From: Hermatobates lingyangjiaoensis
Lineage: Eukaryota; Arthropoda; Insecta; Hemiptera; Hermatobatidae
Direction: 5' to 3'
Length of the DNA: 64,000 bases
NCBI GenBank assembly: GCA_026182355.1
Contig: JAPFBL010000166.1
Span: 1,054,001 to 1,118,000 of the forward strand
Below are positions 25,301 through 36,769 of the stretch, piece by piece. The stretch's first letter is position 1; each line of letters starts with the position of its first letter. The notes beneath the pieces were generated by a model. It did no database searches, was not told the origin of the DNA, and worked only from the letters and a program-made list of their open reading frames with translations. Made by a program: the position numbers and the translations under genes.

Positions 25301-27840
25301 TGTCATTTATTAGTGTATATTTTTTTTATCACGTTAGATTATCAAAACTGGGAAAGGATGCATACTAATCGAAATAACCGTTTGTCTTTACAGGTAGACA
25401 GTTGATTTTTTACATAACTCTGAAATACCTGCATGTTATAGTCGACAGCAGGTTCACCCTTAAATACTGTCTGTAAAATAGGTATACATTGAACCTAAAC
25501 GTCAACTTAATTGAACTTAAAGATAAACGTCAACTTTATATCCCATCCTCTATTCCTAGAGAATAAGATTAAGGATAACATTTATGAGGTGACCATCAGA
25601 ATTACAATAGCATAAGGATGTTCACCATGGTTTCAGGTAGCAAAAACCAATAGGAAGGACATCCTGGTAATCGGACTGTCTTTGGACTGGGACACACTGG
25701 TGCATATTTAATCATTGTATACTCTACCATAGCGTATAAAATTGTTTATAGAAAGATTAAAGTCTAATGTGTCAAATTCCACTGTGTTCTATGACAATTA
25801 CTATTAATTTTAATTGTTTTACTTTTACAAGCGACGTCTGTAAATCTGTCACAATAAATATCTCAATTGAAATGAATAACGCACAGTAAGAACATTTATC
25901 CATCCGTAAGCTTTTCAACCAGTAATATCAAAATAAATGCACATTGTTAGTAGCACAGAGTTGAGTGAATCTTATAAGAAATGGCATCTCATCTTGCATC
26001 TTATATTTGTATTGAAGTCATTTGACTGGTTGCGGACTTTCTTCATGCTTAAACGTTTTAGATACTCCTGAAGAAGGATCGCGTTTAATGCCGTTCAAAC
26101 GATTTCACTACAAGAAGCAGAAGAACATACAAATTTCTTAATTTGATTTTCGACTTTGAATAGTTAATATCAACATGCTAAAATTTTAGCAAAATCAAAT
26201 TAATATAAATGTCTAAATAAGTGATGGTTAAACTGCATATTGTTAGTACTGCAAAATCATAGGCTTTCATTTGCCAACAGTAGGAATTTAGAAAACTTCA
26301 TTATGAGCTTGAAACATCGATATGGCATTGAAAATTCAGGATAAATTTAGGTAACGACGTTAAAGCCCATAATTTATTCGCAAGCAAATGCGATTTAGCT
26401 TCAAAATGACGTGATCGATGGCTCCGAGTAACTTGATTAGTATCTTGATTCAGCTGACTAAGTCTTGCATTCCATAAGCCAGGATAAAAATCATACTTCT
26501 CTTATGCAATCTTTACAGCTAACCTACCACAGTATCTTCCTAATAACTTTTATATATTTAAATATATGTTTCATAATCATGGTTTTTAAACTACTTAATA
26601 CCTTAATATTGACTTACTATTAAGTTTTTATATGCTTTATGCCTTATAACTTGTACAAATTTAGCTGTAGGAAAGATCTAAACTAACAATTACATAAAAT
26701 TCTTCAAGATGTAATTAATGTTACAAAATTGATTCCTTAGTAGCTCATAGACATTGTGAACAACATCTTTTCTCATACATTAATAATTATTTAAATAGTT
26801 ATATGATTTATAAATAAATAAATTATAGATTAACTAATTTTTGGTGATTTTATGGATCAAAGCTTGGTCGAGGAAATTTACAAAAAATATGACTCCGTGA
26901 AATTTAAGTCATTTGGAAAACTTTAAAGCTTAAGTAACTAGATACAAACATGAACATCTGATTTATATATTTGTATATTTTCTGCTTGCAGATTTTTCAT
27001 ATTGATTTCTTCAAGACTTACTTTATCTGTTTGCTGTTTGACTTACATCATTTTATTATATTATTTTTATTTTTGCAAATGATTTAATTGTAAAATAATG
27101 ATAATAATTTAGGTGAAAAGTTGTGGGTTACTGTTGCTGATGCATTATAAAACTTCTTTAACATTTTAATTACTGATTCATTATCATTGATTCTGAAAAC
27201 TGTTTTTAATGGAATTGCTTCGCTTTGATGAACAATTGGCTTTTTTCTATTTACAATATAGTTAATACAAAGTAGTAATAATTGAAATTGTCGGATATGT
27301 GAAAAGTAAGTTAGTTGATGGGCTGGTAATTCGAAAGGAGTGTGATAGAGATGGGACATTCCAAATGCCTGTGTTATTACCCTCACTCGCTCTTGTGCCA
27401 AACCCGATCTACTTAAACCTTTCATACCGACTTAATTGCTACACCATGTTAATAACGATATAACCTAAATTTATCCGCCTTCCGCAGGGCTAATCCATTA
27501 TCATTCCAAATACAATACTCCTTTCAATTAGGGTTTTGCAAACAACGTGATGCTTGAGGACCATACATCCCTTAATAATAGGCCTTATTAAGAGATTTAT
27601 CTTTATCTCTACTAGGATTTCAAATTTTGTTTATTATTCATTTGCTGCCATTATTTTTGTTGTTAACCCAACTAACTGATAAAATATTATTAATCCTACA
27701 TTTCTATTGTCCAGAATATTATTTTATTCATGTTGAATTCCTATCAAAATTTCCAAATAGATTTTTTAACGGTAGTAGATATCTTGAGGTCCACTGAGTC
27801 CAATAAAATAATTATTACAAATTAGTTAGTCTATGTATTA
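22390..27840. other. About 5.4 kb without a recognisable gene
   Basis: Mostly AT-rich DNA. One weak hammerhead-like word order lies at 26062-26105 (CTGAAGA, a GC-containing hairpin, then CAAACG instead of GAAACG). The minus frame at 27084-27425 is a clean 113 codons, with SGLAQERVRVITQ near its start and HTPFELPAHQLTYFSHIRQFQ after it, but I recognise no family. A short stretch resembling its start (27374-27415) recurs on the same strand at 35869-35905, so it may belong to a repeat. Confidence 0.45.
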
Positions 27841-27952
27841 TGTATGTATGTACGTTTGTATGTGTGTGTGCATGTGTGTGCGCGTGAATGCATGGTTGTG
27901 TGCGTATGTGCATATGTGTGCCGTGTGTGGTCTGTGAGTGTGTGTGTGTGTT
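27840..27952 (+). repeat. TG/TATG microsatellite
   Basis: A long, interrupted (TG)n with TATG and TGCG variants. The only strong simple repeat in this part of the window. Confidence 0.9.
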
Positions 27953-27959
27953 TCAATAT

Positions 27960-29104
27960 GATATTTTAAATACAAAAAAAGCCATAACCAACAAATTTCA
28001 TATTTAAGTTTTTAAACGGTACATCAATATCGACTCCATAATTTCACTTTTCTTTTTAGATACTTTCAATGAAACGAAAATTGTGTTTTTTCGTTTTGCT
28101 AAAACTCTGTGTTCATGGTTTTACCAGTTTCCCCAACATTTCAGTGTTCAGTTAAAATATTAGCATTTCTTAGGACTGTTGTAACAGAATATTTCATGCA
28201 CATGCTTATCAGGTTTTTTATTAAATTAAAATGTAATTATTAATTAAATAATATTTCATTTATTTCAAATAATGTAATTTTTAAAAATTTATTATATTAG
28301 TCCTTGTTATTTTCAAGTAAGGCAATCAGACTTGATAAAACATCACGCATTACTATTTTTCCTAGTAATATCATCTAATATTAGTTTGAAAGCAGTGCTA
28401 ATTAACTAGTACAATATCCGATCCTTTATTCAAAGTGAGACTATAAAATTGCCAAGAATATCGATTTGTACTAAATAGTGGAGAGGTCCCAAAGCTAATA
28501 TCTAATATGGACTTCCTTAAGGCTGGTGTCCCCAGAAATTTCCATATATATTGTTTAATGCTGATAAGCCTCTCTTGATCAGAGCCCGCTTTGCCAGCAT
28601 CTTGTAGAACATAATACTTATTTACCCTAGGCAAACCTTAATTTGTAATCCTTCCAAATTTAAAGATATTTCATTATAAATGTATACATTACGTATTTTC
28701 CAGCGATTATAATTTTTTATCCATCTCAACATTGTGGCAGTGTATATTATGAATTTTTACTTTACTGTAAGTAAGTATAGTCATTAAAAAAAAAGTGATT
28801 GTGCGATGTTGATGGATTTACCTGTTTAGAGGTTCTCTGAGTCTATTCCGATATGTTTAGGGTTGTGTTTGGATGTGAGTTCGTAGGAGTGTATCTAAAA
28901 TGCTGTAATTACTTTGAAGTCCCACTACTTGATTATTATGAATAATCACAATATTGTGATTTTGAATAATCACAAGTTGTCCGTTGGCAGTGACCTTTCC
29001 GTTGCTACTCATGCCAGTTCTTACGGACCTAATGACTTACAGTCATTAAACTTACATTACATTACAGTTCTTACACTTTTAATGACTGTTTCCGTGTACA
29101 GCTT
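27960..29104. other. No gene seen
   Basis: AT-rich spacer. At about 28755-28785 there is a stretch close to the TACTTTACTATAAGTAA end of the 1.63-kb element (copies at 50316 and 56926), perhaps an old terminal remnant. The minus frame at 28398-28634 has no domain that I recognise. Confidence 0.4.
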
Positions 29105-29586
29105 CTGAGGCAGATAACTGAAACTAATTCAGCAGTCACTCTGAGAGCTTCAGTAGTCACTCAGAGCTTATGAGTCTTCTGGGAGACTTCTTCTTCGGGG
29201 AAGAGCAGAGCATATCTGCTCCTAGTATTAACCTCAATCGTGGTTAACCCTTTGATTTATTTAATCTCTTAATTTATCTTTTGTTTACTTAATTATTTTT
29301 ATTTTTAGTTGTTTTTTTTACAATCTGCTAATGGTTTTTATTTAAATATTTTCATTCATTTATTATTTATTTTGATTTTATTTTTTTATCTAACCTTGTC
29401 TCCCCACTTGTGGCTACACTGTTTGAGTGCTTCTTCAAGGCCACTAGCCAGTCTTCGAAGTGATTCAGATCCATCTTTCTGATGTTGAGACCATCGAAAT
29501 ATAGTAGTGAGTTTCAGTGATTTCATTTCTGTGTGTTCTTTTGAAAATTCTAGTTTATTCAATTTGAAGAAACGTTTCGTCTAATT

Positions 29587-29588
<2 letters not shown>
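29105..29588 (+). mobile_element. Repeat family I, copy 1 (hammerhead-like 3' end)
   Basis: It shares its start (CTGAGGCAGATAA, CACTCTGAGAGCTTCA), middle (GTCTTCTGGG, a T-rich stretch) and end (ATCGAAATATAGTAGTGAG, GTTTCAGTGATTTCATTTC) with 55172-55640, same strand. Near the end a degraded CTGATG, a short hairpin and then ATCGAAATATAG looks like the hammerhead layout seen elsewhere, so this may be the terminal part of another PLE family. It has no coding capacity. Confidence 0.7.

Positions 29589-29635
<47 letters not shown>
29589..29635. repeat. TA microsatellite
   Basis: About 23 uninterrupted TA units between repeat family I and the PLE at 29636. Confidence 0.95.
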
Positions 29636-29637
<2 letters not shown>

Positions 29638-29670
29638 ATGATCAAACCACAATAAGAAATGGGAAAACAA

Positions 29671-29713
29671 GACTAAGATCTTTCAACCGTAACAAGCGGT
29701 CTTCGTCAGAGTC
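29671..29713 (-). ncRNA. Hammerhead ribozyme, family A, intact core
   Basis: Minus strand, in order: GACT, CTGACGA, A (loose), GACCG, loop CTTGTTA, CGGTT, GAAA, GATC, T, cleavage-site T, AGTC. Stem I is GACT/AGTC, with a further TGGG/CCCA pairing beyond an internal loop of U residues. Stem II is GACCG/CGGTT. Stem III is the self-complementary AGATCT, which can pair fully only between two molecules. Hammerheads of this minimal stem-III kind are published for Penelope-like elements. All invariant core bases are present. Confidence 0.7.
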
Positions 29714-30010
29714 AAAAACCCAAATGAACACTAGATGCTGAAAACATCTGGTGAGGAGTTGAGAAGAGTGGGAGGGAAGAGTGGTATTTTAAAAGGGTGA
29801 AAGCACAGGAAAGGACTAATGTCCAGAAAGGAATGTTTGGGGAAACAAAGGAGTACAGTAAGAAAAAGTAAAAAACTATCCGCTAGCTGTCAACCCTCTT
29901 TGAAGAGGCTATTGCCCTCGTGACGAAAGTATCAAGTTTGAAGAGACCGTTACTAATGTTTATAATATTAGATCTATTAAATTTAATTAGAGACGATTCA
30001 ATAATATTTC

Positions 30011-30845
30011 TTAACAACATTGATTTTTCATAGGTAATAAATTTAGCTCCTGTCCAATCAATATGATGATTTTAATTTTTATAAGCAAGAATAAGGCACT
30101 ACTGTTTTCCTGTCTACTTACGTTATATTGGTGTTGTTTTACACGTGTTTTTAATGATTTACCGGTTTGACCAATATAAATTTTATGGCAATTTTTCACG
30201 GAATTTTATAAATACCAGCGGACTCCAATTCGCTTGGAGAGTTTTTTATTAACATATTACCCACGTTATTACGATTAGAAAACACTATATTAAAATCAAG
30301 TTGTTTGGCTAATCTTGGAAGGGGGTCCAATGATTCGTGGTATGGCAAAACTATAGAATTTGATAATAAAAGGGGCTCTTTTGAAGTTTTAGAGAAAGTT
30401 TTTTTAGCACCCTTCAAAGCTAAATCGATATAAGAAGAGGGGTATTTTAATGAAAGGGCAATTGACCTAATGTTATTAATCTCTTCATTAAGAAATTCAG
30501 GAGAGGAAACCCTTAAAGCTCTCAAAAACATATTTCTAAAAACAGAAATTTTAACATTTTTTGGATGCGAAGAATAAAAATGAACGTATGCAAGTACATT
30601 CGTAGGTTTTCTATATACACTAAAGCGTAACTCATTAGGTAACCTATGGATCAGGACATCTAAGAAGGGCAAATTACCACTTATTTCTTCTTCCATTGTG
30701 AATTTGATTGTCGGCACTAATGAATTCAATTTTGTTAGGAAATCAACTTTATTTAAAGATTTGGGACAAATGCAAAGAATATCGTCAACATATCTATACC
30801 ATTTAACTCCTCTTCTCAACTCCTCACCAGATGTTTTCTGCATCT
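30011..30845 (-). pseudogene. PLE reverse transcriptase (C-terminal part) plus GIY-YIG endonuclease
   Basis: The RT part (30196-30843) has the catalytic WYRYVDDIL box at residues 15-23, LPFLDVLIHR at about residue 59, then FSVYRKPTN, and ends in AGIYKIP. The first dozen residues (through about EELRRG) come from the inverted terminal arm, so the true RT begins at VKWYRYVDD and lacks its fingers and most of its palm. A one-base deletion at about 30197-30199 puts a stop after AGIYKIP. The next frame continues KNCHKIYIGQTGKSLKTRVKQHQ, so the GIY-YIG nuclease (GIY ... YIG, with the following Arg) is split across the break. In PLEs this nuclease nicks the target DNA. The copy cannot make an intact protein. 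Confidence 0.9.
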
Positions 30846-30852
30846 AGTGTTC

Positions 30853-30890
30853 AGTTGGGTTTTTGACTCTGACAAGATCTTAGTCTTGTT
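30853..30890 (+). ncRNA. Family A hammerhead with its catalytic centre deleted
   Basis: The sense flank GGGTTTTTGACTCTGAC is followed directly by AAGATCTTAGTC. The 22 bases in between (end of CTGACGA, all of stem II, start of GAAA) are missing, while stems I and III remain. It is the inverted partner of the intact copy at 29671-29713. Confidence 0.85.
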
Positions 30891-30949
30891 TTCCCATTTC
30901 TTATTGTGGTTTGATCATTGATTGTTGTTTCACGTGTTTATGTGAAATC

Positions 30950-30952
<3 letters not shown>

Positions 30953-30987
<35 letters not shown>
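30953..30987. repeat. TA microsatellite
   Basis: A (TA)n tract between two family A terminal repeats. Confidence 0.95.
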
Positions 30988-30991
<4 letters not shown>

Positions 30992-31180
30992 CATTCAAAC
31001 CACAGTAAGAAAACAGAAAAAAGACTAAAATCTTTCAACGTAAAGATCTTTGTAAGAGTCAAATCTCAACCGACGATGACCGCGTGTTACGGTTGAAACA
31101 TCTTGGCCTTTTTTGTTATTTCTTACTGTCGATTGGACGTTGATATTTGTTTCGCGTGTTTATTGTGAAATATTGTTATT
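30988..31180. mobile_element. Second inverted pair of family A terminal repeats, diverged
   Basis: An antisense half (30990-31062) faces a sense half (31063-31180). The sense hammerhead reads CCGACGA (first U of the core lost), TGACCGCGTGTTACGGTT, GAAA. The antisense half has an internal deletion in the ribozyme. Outer flanks match the family (CAAACCACAGTAAGA at left; TTTCGCGTGTTTATTGTGAA at right). Confidence 0.75.
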
Positions 31181-31184
31181 TATA

Positions 31185-33700
31185 TATATATTTGATTCCA
31201 AATATGAAAAAGTAGTATACCAGTCAGTAGTATACCATATTATTCGAAATAATGGTATACCAGTCAGACTTCATAAACACAAATTACAGAAAATTGAGAA
31301 CAGCTACATTGATAGATGGATACTGTGAACCCAAGTTTGTCATTAGGAGAAGATTAAAAGAAAATATAAAAGAGTGAGATGTATTTAAACTGATAAACCG
31401 AATTAGTTCCCTAGAACAAATTATTGGCACCTTAACGGAATATATATTAATTGATAGAGAGAGAGGAAGACAGAGAGAGTGAGGGAGAGGTGAAAGGCAT
31501 AAACGTATCATCAAAGGAAAGTAGACGAAAAAGGACCTCTCAATATTGATTTGTTTTAGTGATTCATTACTTGGGCTGTGTTTGCTCTATTATATTTTTA
31601 GTGAAATTTTTTATGAAATACAATAACATATATTCAATTTTATTGTTTTCAAAGAAAAATGAATATTAAAAATTCAAGATAATAGAAATTGATAATGTTT
31701 TACATTAACTAGAAAGCTGAGTAATGGCTAGAGTAAAGTTGAAATGTTTTCTAGTTGAGACAAGAATGAAGAGCATATTTTTTGGTTAATAGTAAGCGGA
31801 AAATTGAAAAGCGACTCCCTCCATCATATCAAACTGACGCTTTGCCCAAAGAAATATCGTTCTTCTCTCGAGAATGTCACGAATTCAGCATATTTCATGT
31901 TATCTGAATATTATATTTCATTCAAACCATCTTTCTTCATTCTCTATTAATCTCGTCTGTTTCCTATAATTTTTATTCCTAGACAAATTTATTGTATGAG
32001 AGTCACCAAAAGTACATTTATTCCATTCGTGTTGCTCTTATTAATTTATATGTTCGTGATTTTTGTATTGGTCTATAAAAGGATCAGCTGTCTTCTATTC
32101 CACATGCCTCATAGATCACACACATACTGGCATACACCACCATTACAGACATATAACCCAACAAAAACACCCATGCATGCTTCACCTATTTTATAGTTAA
32201 CTCTACGATATTTCATCCAGCTATCATTTTACTCTCCCTTCGGAAGCAATTTTTTTTATTCCACTCCTTTTCAGGTCACATATAAATTAATGATTTAGTT
32301 AATTTCATTCCTTAAAGAAGGTAATAATAAAGTATCATTATTTTTTTCCAGGATAATGCAAAGTATCTTTTAAAAATATTATAATCCGCGTTTGATGACC
32401 AGTTAATGGTTATGTGCAATATTACAAATATGAAATACCAGTTATGCATTAACTGGTATTTAATGATCTTTAACAGCAGTTAATATATAAATTCACTCAT
32501 TTGAGCAGTTAATTCATCGATTTGAATTTAATAAAATAATGAATTCATTCCATACGTTTCATCATTAGTGTTTTTTTTTTAAAAAATATGTCATAAGTCA
32601 TAGTACTGTCATACAAAGCTATTAAATAAATAATTAATATTTTTAATTATTTAAACCATTGTCATACAAAGATATTAAATAAATAATTACTATTTTTAAT
32701 TATTTAAATTATTATAATTTTCGTTTTTAATCTTACTAATGAACAGAACCAAGGCTTAAATGTCAGTATCATGAAAAAGCAGCATCATATCATATCGTTT
32801 TCTTAAAAAATCTACTGGTTTCTAGAATCCTCCATTATCAAGAGGAAATGGAATGTCATTCTATTTTATGGTCTACTTGTTCATTCTTTAACTATATAAT
32901 TAAATTTAATTGAAGTTTATTTAATGAAGTATATTTCTTTTCTCTTAATAATACGGTAAATGTAAAACAAATATTTTTAATTAATACTTATATTTTTTTT
33001 AGAGACTGTTTTTTTAATAAAACAAACTCATTCCGTTGAAGTCTATACGAGTTTATTTGTTTTACTTGATCTACTTTTATAACTCTCCACTACATCGTTA
33101 CTTTTATCACTTATGAAACTTGGTAAAAAACCATAATGCATTTTTAGCCATCCAGAAAAATTTAGTAGTGTTATAATGAAGTAGACGAAGAAATGCTTTA
33201 TAGATTGGTTACTTTGATCATTTATGAAAATGAAGTTAGTATAGTTTATTATTTGAAGTAACATTTTGTGATTGTTGGTAATATTATAAAATTGCACGGT
33301 TTTCTTCATAACTGGACCGATTACGGAAATCATCTACCATCAAGAGCTGACTCAATATTATTTTGTGCCATAGATGTTTATTTCCTCCTCTTGAGTGGGA
33401 CTCGTGGGCACATGAACACCATAAACAGAAAGGCATCCAATTTCCTCTTGATATTAGACAATTCTTGAAACCGGTTCAGTTGTGAGGAAAAACGTAAAAA
33501 ATCAGATGGTGTATTTTTCCAAATAATGATATTTAAGTATTGCTTTTGCTTATCACTAGGTTTAGAAAAAAAAATTATAGTTATATTTTTAATCGAAATT
33601 TCTAGCTGATATTACTCAGTATCCATAATTTCAAATAAAAAATGTTGCAAAAAAATTAAAAGGTTAAAATATTTGCAAAGGTTCACTGTTTGCAACAGAT
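31185..33700. other. No gene seen; includes a 53-bp tandem duplication
   Basis: AT-rich. At 32607-32709 the word TGTCATACAAAG plus about 40 AT-rich bases occurs twice with period 53. Frames at 31284-31514, 31996-32196 and 33043-33333 show no domain. Confidence 0.5.
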
Positions 33701-33950
33701 CTAAAAAATTACCCTAGGTAAGCTCCTATGTTTCATTCTGAGGTAAAATTGATAAACAAACAAAAGTCTCCATACAAATGAAATTTTATTCAACAACAAC
33801 AACACGTTTTGAATACTTTGTCTTCCTGATGATGAACACAAAGTGTTCGAAACGCATTTGTGGAGACTTTTGTTTGTTATACATTTGACCTCAGAATGAG
33901 TAAATACCACACAATTACGGGTTGCACAACTAATGATCTTATGTTTCAAT
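33700..33950. mobile_element. Inverted terminal pair of PLE family D
   Basis: Left arm (about 33720-33781) and right arm (about 33853-33905) are inverse copies (ACAAACAAAAGTCTCC against its complement, then CCTCAGAATGA at the outer ends). An intact hammerhead-like core lies between them at 33820-33867. The right flank (AGTAAATACCACACAAT) recurs at 46580-46596, which ties it to the copy at 46440-46620. Confidence 0.75.
33820..33867 (+). ncRNA. Hammerhead-like ribozyme, family D
   Basis: GTCTTC (33820-33825), CTGATGA (33826-33832), one base, perfect 6-bp stem GAACAC/GTGTTC with loop AAA, GAAA (33849-33852), CGCAT, T, a three-base spacer, then GGAGAC (33862-33867). GTCTTC and GGAGAC can pair over six positions with one U-G. 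Stem III is ACGCAT here but the self-complementary ACGCGT in the sister copy at about 46508, so this copy carries one stem III change. Confidence 0.6.
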
Positions 33951-33954
33951 TGTG

Positions 33955-36650
33955 GAAAGTTCTAACTTGACCATTATTACTTTTTATTTTACTGAATAAG
34001 ATTTTAATGATTTTTTTTTTGTTTTAGGTAAGTGCAAGTTTACTCCGAAAAAAAACATAGAAACAAGTTGAAGGTAAGTCTTTGTCACTTTAAATCCTGA
34101 CAAAGGGAGTCTGTAAGGCATGATGAAGATATAAATTATGTTAAAGTTTTAATATTGGGGAAGAAAAGAGTAGGGCGCGTGTGCCATAAATTCATCCAAG
34201 TTGCAAAGTAATCTTGCCTCAACTGGGTTTATAAATATGCTAATGGCTGGGTTTGCCATCTTCAACTCTGGACCATCTGAAAAGGAATTTCAGTAATGTC
34301 TTAATGGACCTCAAAGGCACTTACAATCCTGTACCAAACTGTGCTTTCATCTGCTTAACGCTTTACTAATGGACGGGAATAATTGTTTAATGTGTCAGTT
34401 AAACACTTTTAAAGTTAACTGTCATTGGAAATTAATTAGTATGCACAGATGTGAATCTGCAATTCAGGCCTTTAAAGTTTTACTTACTTATGGATATCTT
34501 CTCATTATGGTTACACCTGATTCATTCAATCATACTCAAATAGTAATGAATGAACACTCCCAACCTGCAGGGAGATTAAGTAATGAACAAATCTGGAGCG
34601 ACACGTTAATCTACATTGTTTATCCCCCTATGACTAGCAGTCTCTACTTTACAAGTTTAAACAAAACAATTATACAAATTAAAAATTATTATAAAAATTA
34701 CACAAAACAATAAACATTTATTAATTTCAGTTTTTTTTTTGTTTAAAATACTGCTTTGTCATTCCTTATTGTATAGAACTTGCGATGATTTTTAAGCGAA
34801 TCACTCATTTTTAAAATTGAACTATTAAATAACACTAATATTATTCGCACTAATTAATAAAACGTTATCCTATATGCATGAGTTTTAAAAACAATAATTT
34901 ATAACAAGATCTGTTAATTAAATAATACTTCTAAATGTTATTAATAAAAAAAAGTGAAAACAAATGAAACATTATAAGATCATAAATTTGCAAAATAAAT
35001 GGTGAAGTGTAAATAATGTTGCACAGAAATAGCCCTTTACTTGGTTACCAGGCTTACCTGCCAGTCGGGTTCACCGAAATTCAACAAGAACAGTAGTTGT
35101 TTTTGTTTCTCTCTCTCTCTAACTCTCTCTCTCTCTCTCTCTCTAACTCTAACTTTCGAACAATGGTATTAATAAACATTTTAAATTAATAATTATAATA
35201 AAGAATATGAAAGAGGGATTTCAAAATAGTAAGCGGTTACTGGTATTATAAGATGAAAAAATATTGATAGATATATTTTAGACCAATGCACAAAATAAAC
35301 TTTATCCAAGTGTTCTAATAACAACACACTTAATATTTCAGTTAATTGTTGACAGAATTTTAAATTAATTTCATTAGTCACGGGAGTTGATTTCTTTTTA
35401 ACTCTAGGCCAGTGTCTTCTTTTAAAATTCAGTACACAGTGTAGAACATGGTTATATTGACTTACGGAAAGGTATGAGATGCCCATTTCTGCTTGAAGGG
35501 AAGTGAAAGCTCTGCTATGATTTCTTTTCTGCCTTTTTGACCTTTACTCCGCCCCCACATGATCCAGAAGGGAAAACGATTGTAACAATTATTTAGAGGA
35601 GCACTAGGGATTCCCAGAGGAGACGAAAAAAGAAAATCAAGCAAGACGAATGGATTCACATGCGAACTAAAACTGGTGTTTGATGAAGCTTATATACTAA
35701 ATCTAAAAGGTACTTCAAGGGATTGCCAGGCAACAGACATAACTAATGCCCTTCGAAAGGACTATCATCGTATTCATAAAAGGGACAGGTTTTGCCAGTC
35801 TCAAGATAGCTTATATCCCCTCTTCAAACTCTCTCCACTTCTTTCTGAAGCGATACGCAAGGCCATAGTAACATACCCTCACCCACTCAAGTTTAGCAAA
35901 CCCACTCTTAAAGCAGTAAATACCTGATTCCTTTCCACTCCATTAAGAAAATATCTCTCTCCATCATTGTTGAAGCCTTTCCAAGTGAATTAAAATGTTC
36001 ACAATGTTACAATATAAAACCGCTCAGTATTGATACCTTCATTGCTAGGTTAATGTCAAAATGTTAACAGCAAACGCCAATTTTACTCTTATAATTTTGT
36101 TTGTAGATTTTGAGAGCATAGATGATATTAGAGGGAAAACAGTATCCAATAAAAGTTCTAGGAAATAAGGTTTGGAGTTTCGCTGTTTTTTTTCCAGATT
36201 TGTTGTAGTATTTTTTTTAAATATTTTAGATGAATATTTTGCTATCCATTTTTTACGAATTACAAGAATTATAAATTTTTATAGATTAAAATAATCATTA
36301 TTTAAAGCATTAATTACACAGGAAGCTACAAGAGTATTTAACATTTTTTTTACGTTAGAAGTGCAGGCACAACTGTTTCATGTTAGGTTAAATTTGTGTT
36401 TAGAAGGAAAACTTTTTCCAGATTTCTGACCACGAGTCTGCCATTGCACAAAGAATTTGAGCAAACTCATGTGGATATATTTCTACAGAATCCTCAGTTC
36501 TTGCTGGGTTTTTTTTTTTCTTTTGTAATATATCCCCGGACAAGTGCGAAGTTCATGATGAGCTTGCTGTAGCTGTTTATCTAGATATCCTGCATGTACA
36601 CTTAAACAGATAAATATGTTTACGAGAGGAAAAGAGATGTATGAGAGAAA
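33955..36650. other. No gene seen; one CT microsatellite
   Basis: (CT)n at 35108-35148. Frames at 34369-34713 (+), 35193-35486 (-) and 35676-35927 (+) have no recognised domain. The last ends in sequence that resembles 27374-27415 and may be repeat-derived. Confidence 0.45.
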
Positions 36651-36659
36651 GAGAGAAAT

Positions 36660-36765
36660 CCTACATCTAGTGTTTCAGTTGGTTTTTTCACTCTGACGAA
36701 GACCGCATATTACGGTTGAGAGATCTTTGTCTTTTTTCCCCATTTCATATTGAGGTTTTATCAGT
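36660..36765 (+). ncRNA. Family A hammerhead with catalytic substitutions
   Basis: The family A flank (CTACATCTAGTGTTTCAGTT) and CTGACGA are present with a good stem II, but GAAA reads GAGA, and stem I is broken (CACT against TGTC). Only the sense half is present, with no inverted partner. Confidence 0.8.
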
Positions 36766-36769
36766 TATA

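Larger units (their letters stand above)
29636..30960 (-). mobile_element. Penelope-like element with inverted hammerhead arms
   Basis: A 5'-truncated PLE on the minus strand. Its 3' end (29636-29765) carries an intact sense hammerhead. Its other end (about 30789-30960) carries the same roughly 150 bp in inverse orientation. The inverted copy runs through the ribozyme into the sequence GGTGAGGAGTTGAGAAGA and joins the RT gene just upstream of its VKWYRYVDD box. This head-to-head arrangement is known for Penelope-type elements. TA tracts flank both sides. Confidence 0.85.

Noticed and set aside
26062..26105. Another hammerhead ribozyme
   Set aside because: CTGAAGA and a hairpin are present, but GAAA is CAAA, stem II pairs poorly, and no second copy in the window supports it.
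34369..34713. A 114-codon plus-strand gene
   Set aside because: No domain, no signal peptide, no splice sites noticed, and a Lys/Asn/Tyr-rich end typical of AT-rich chance frames.
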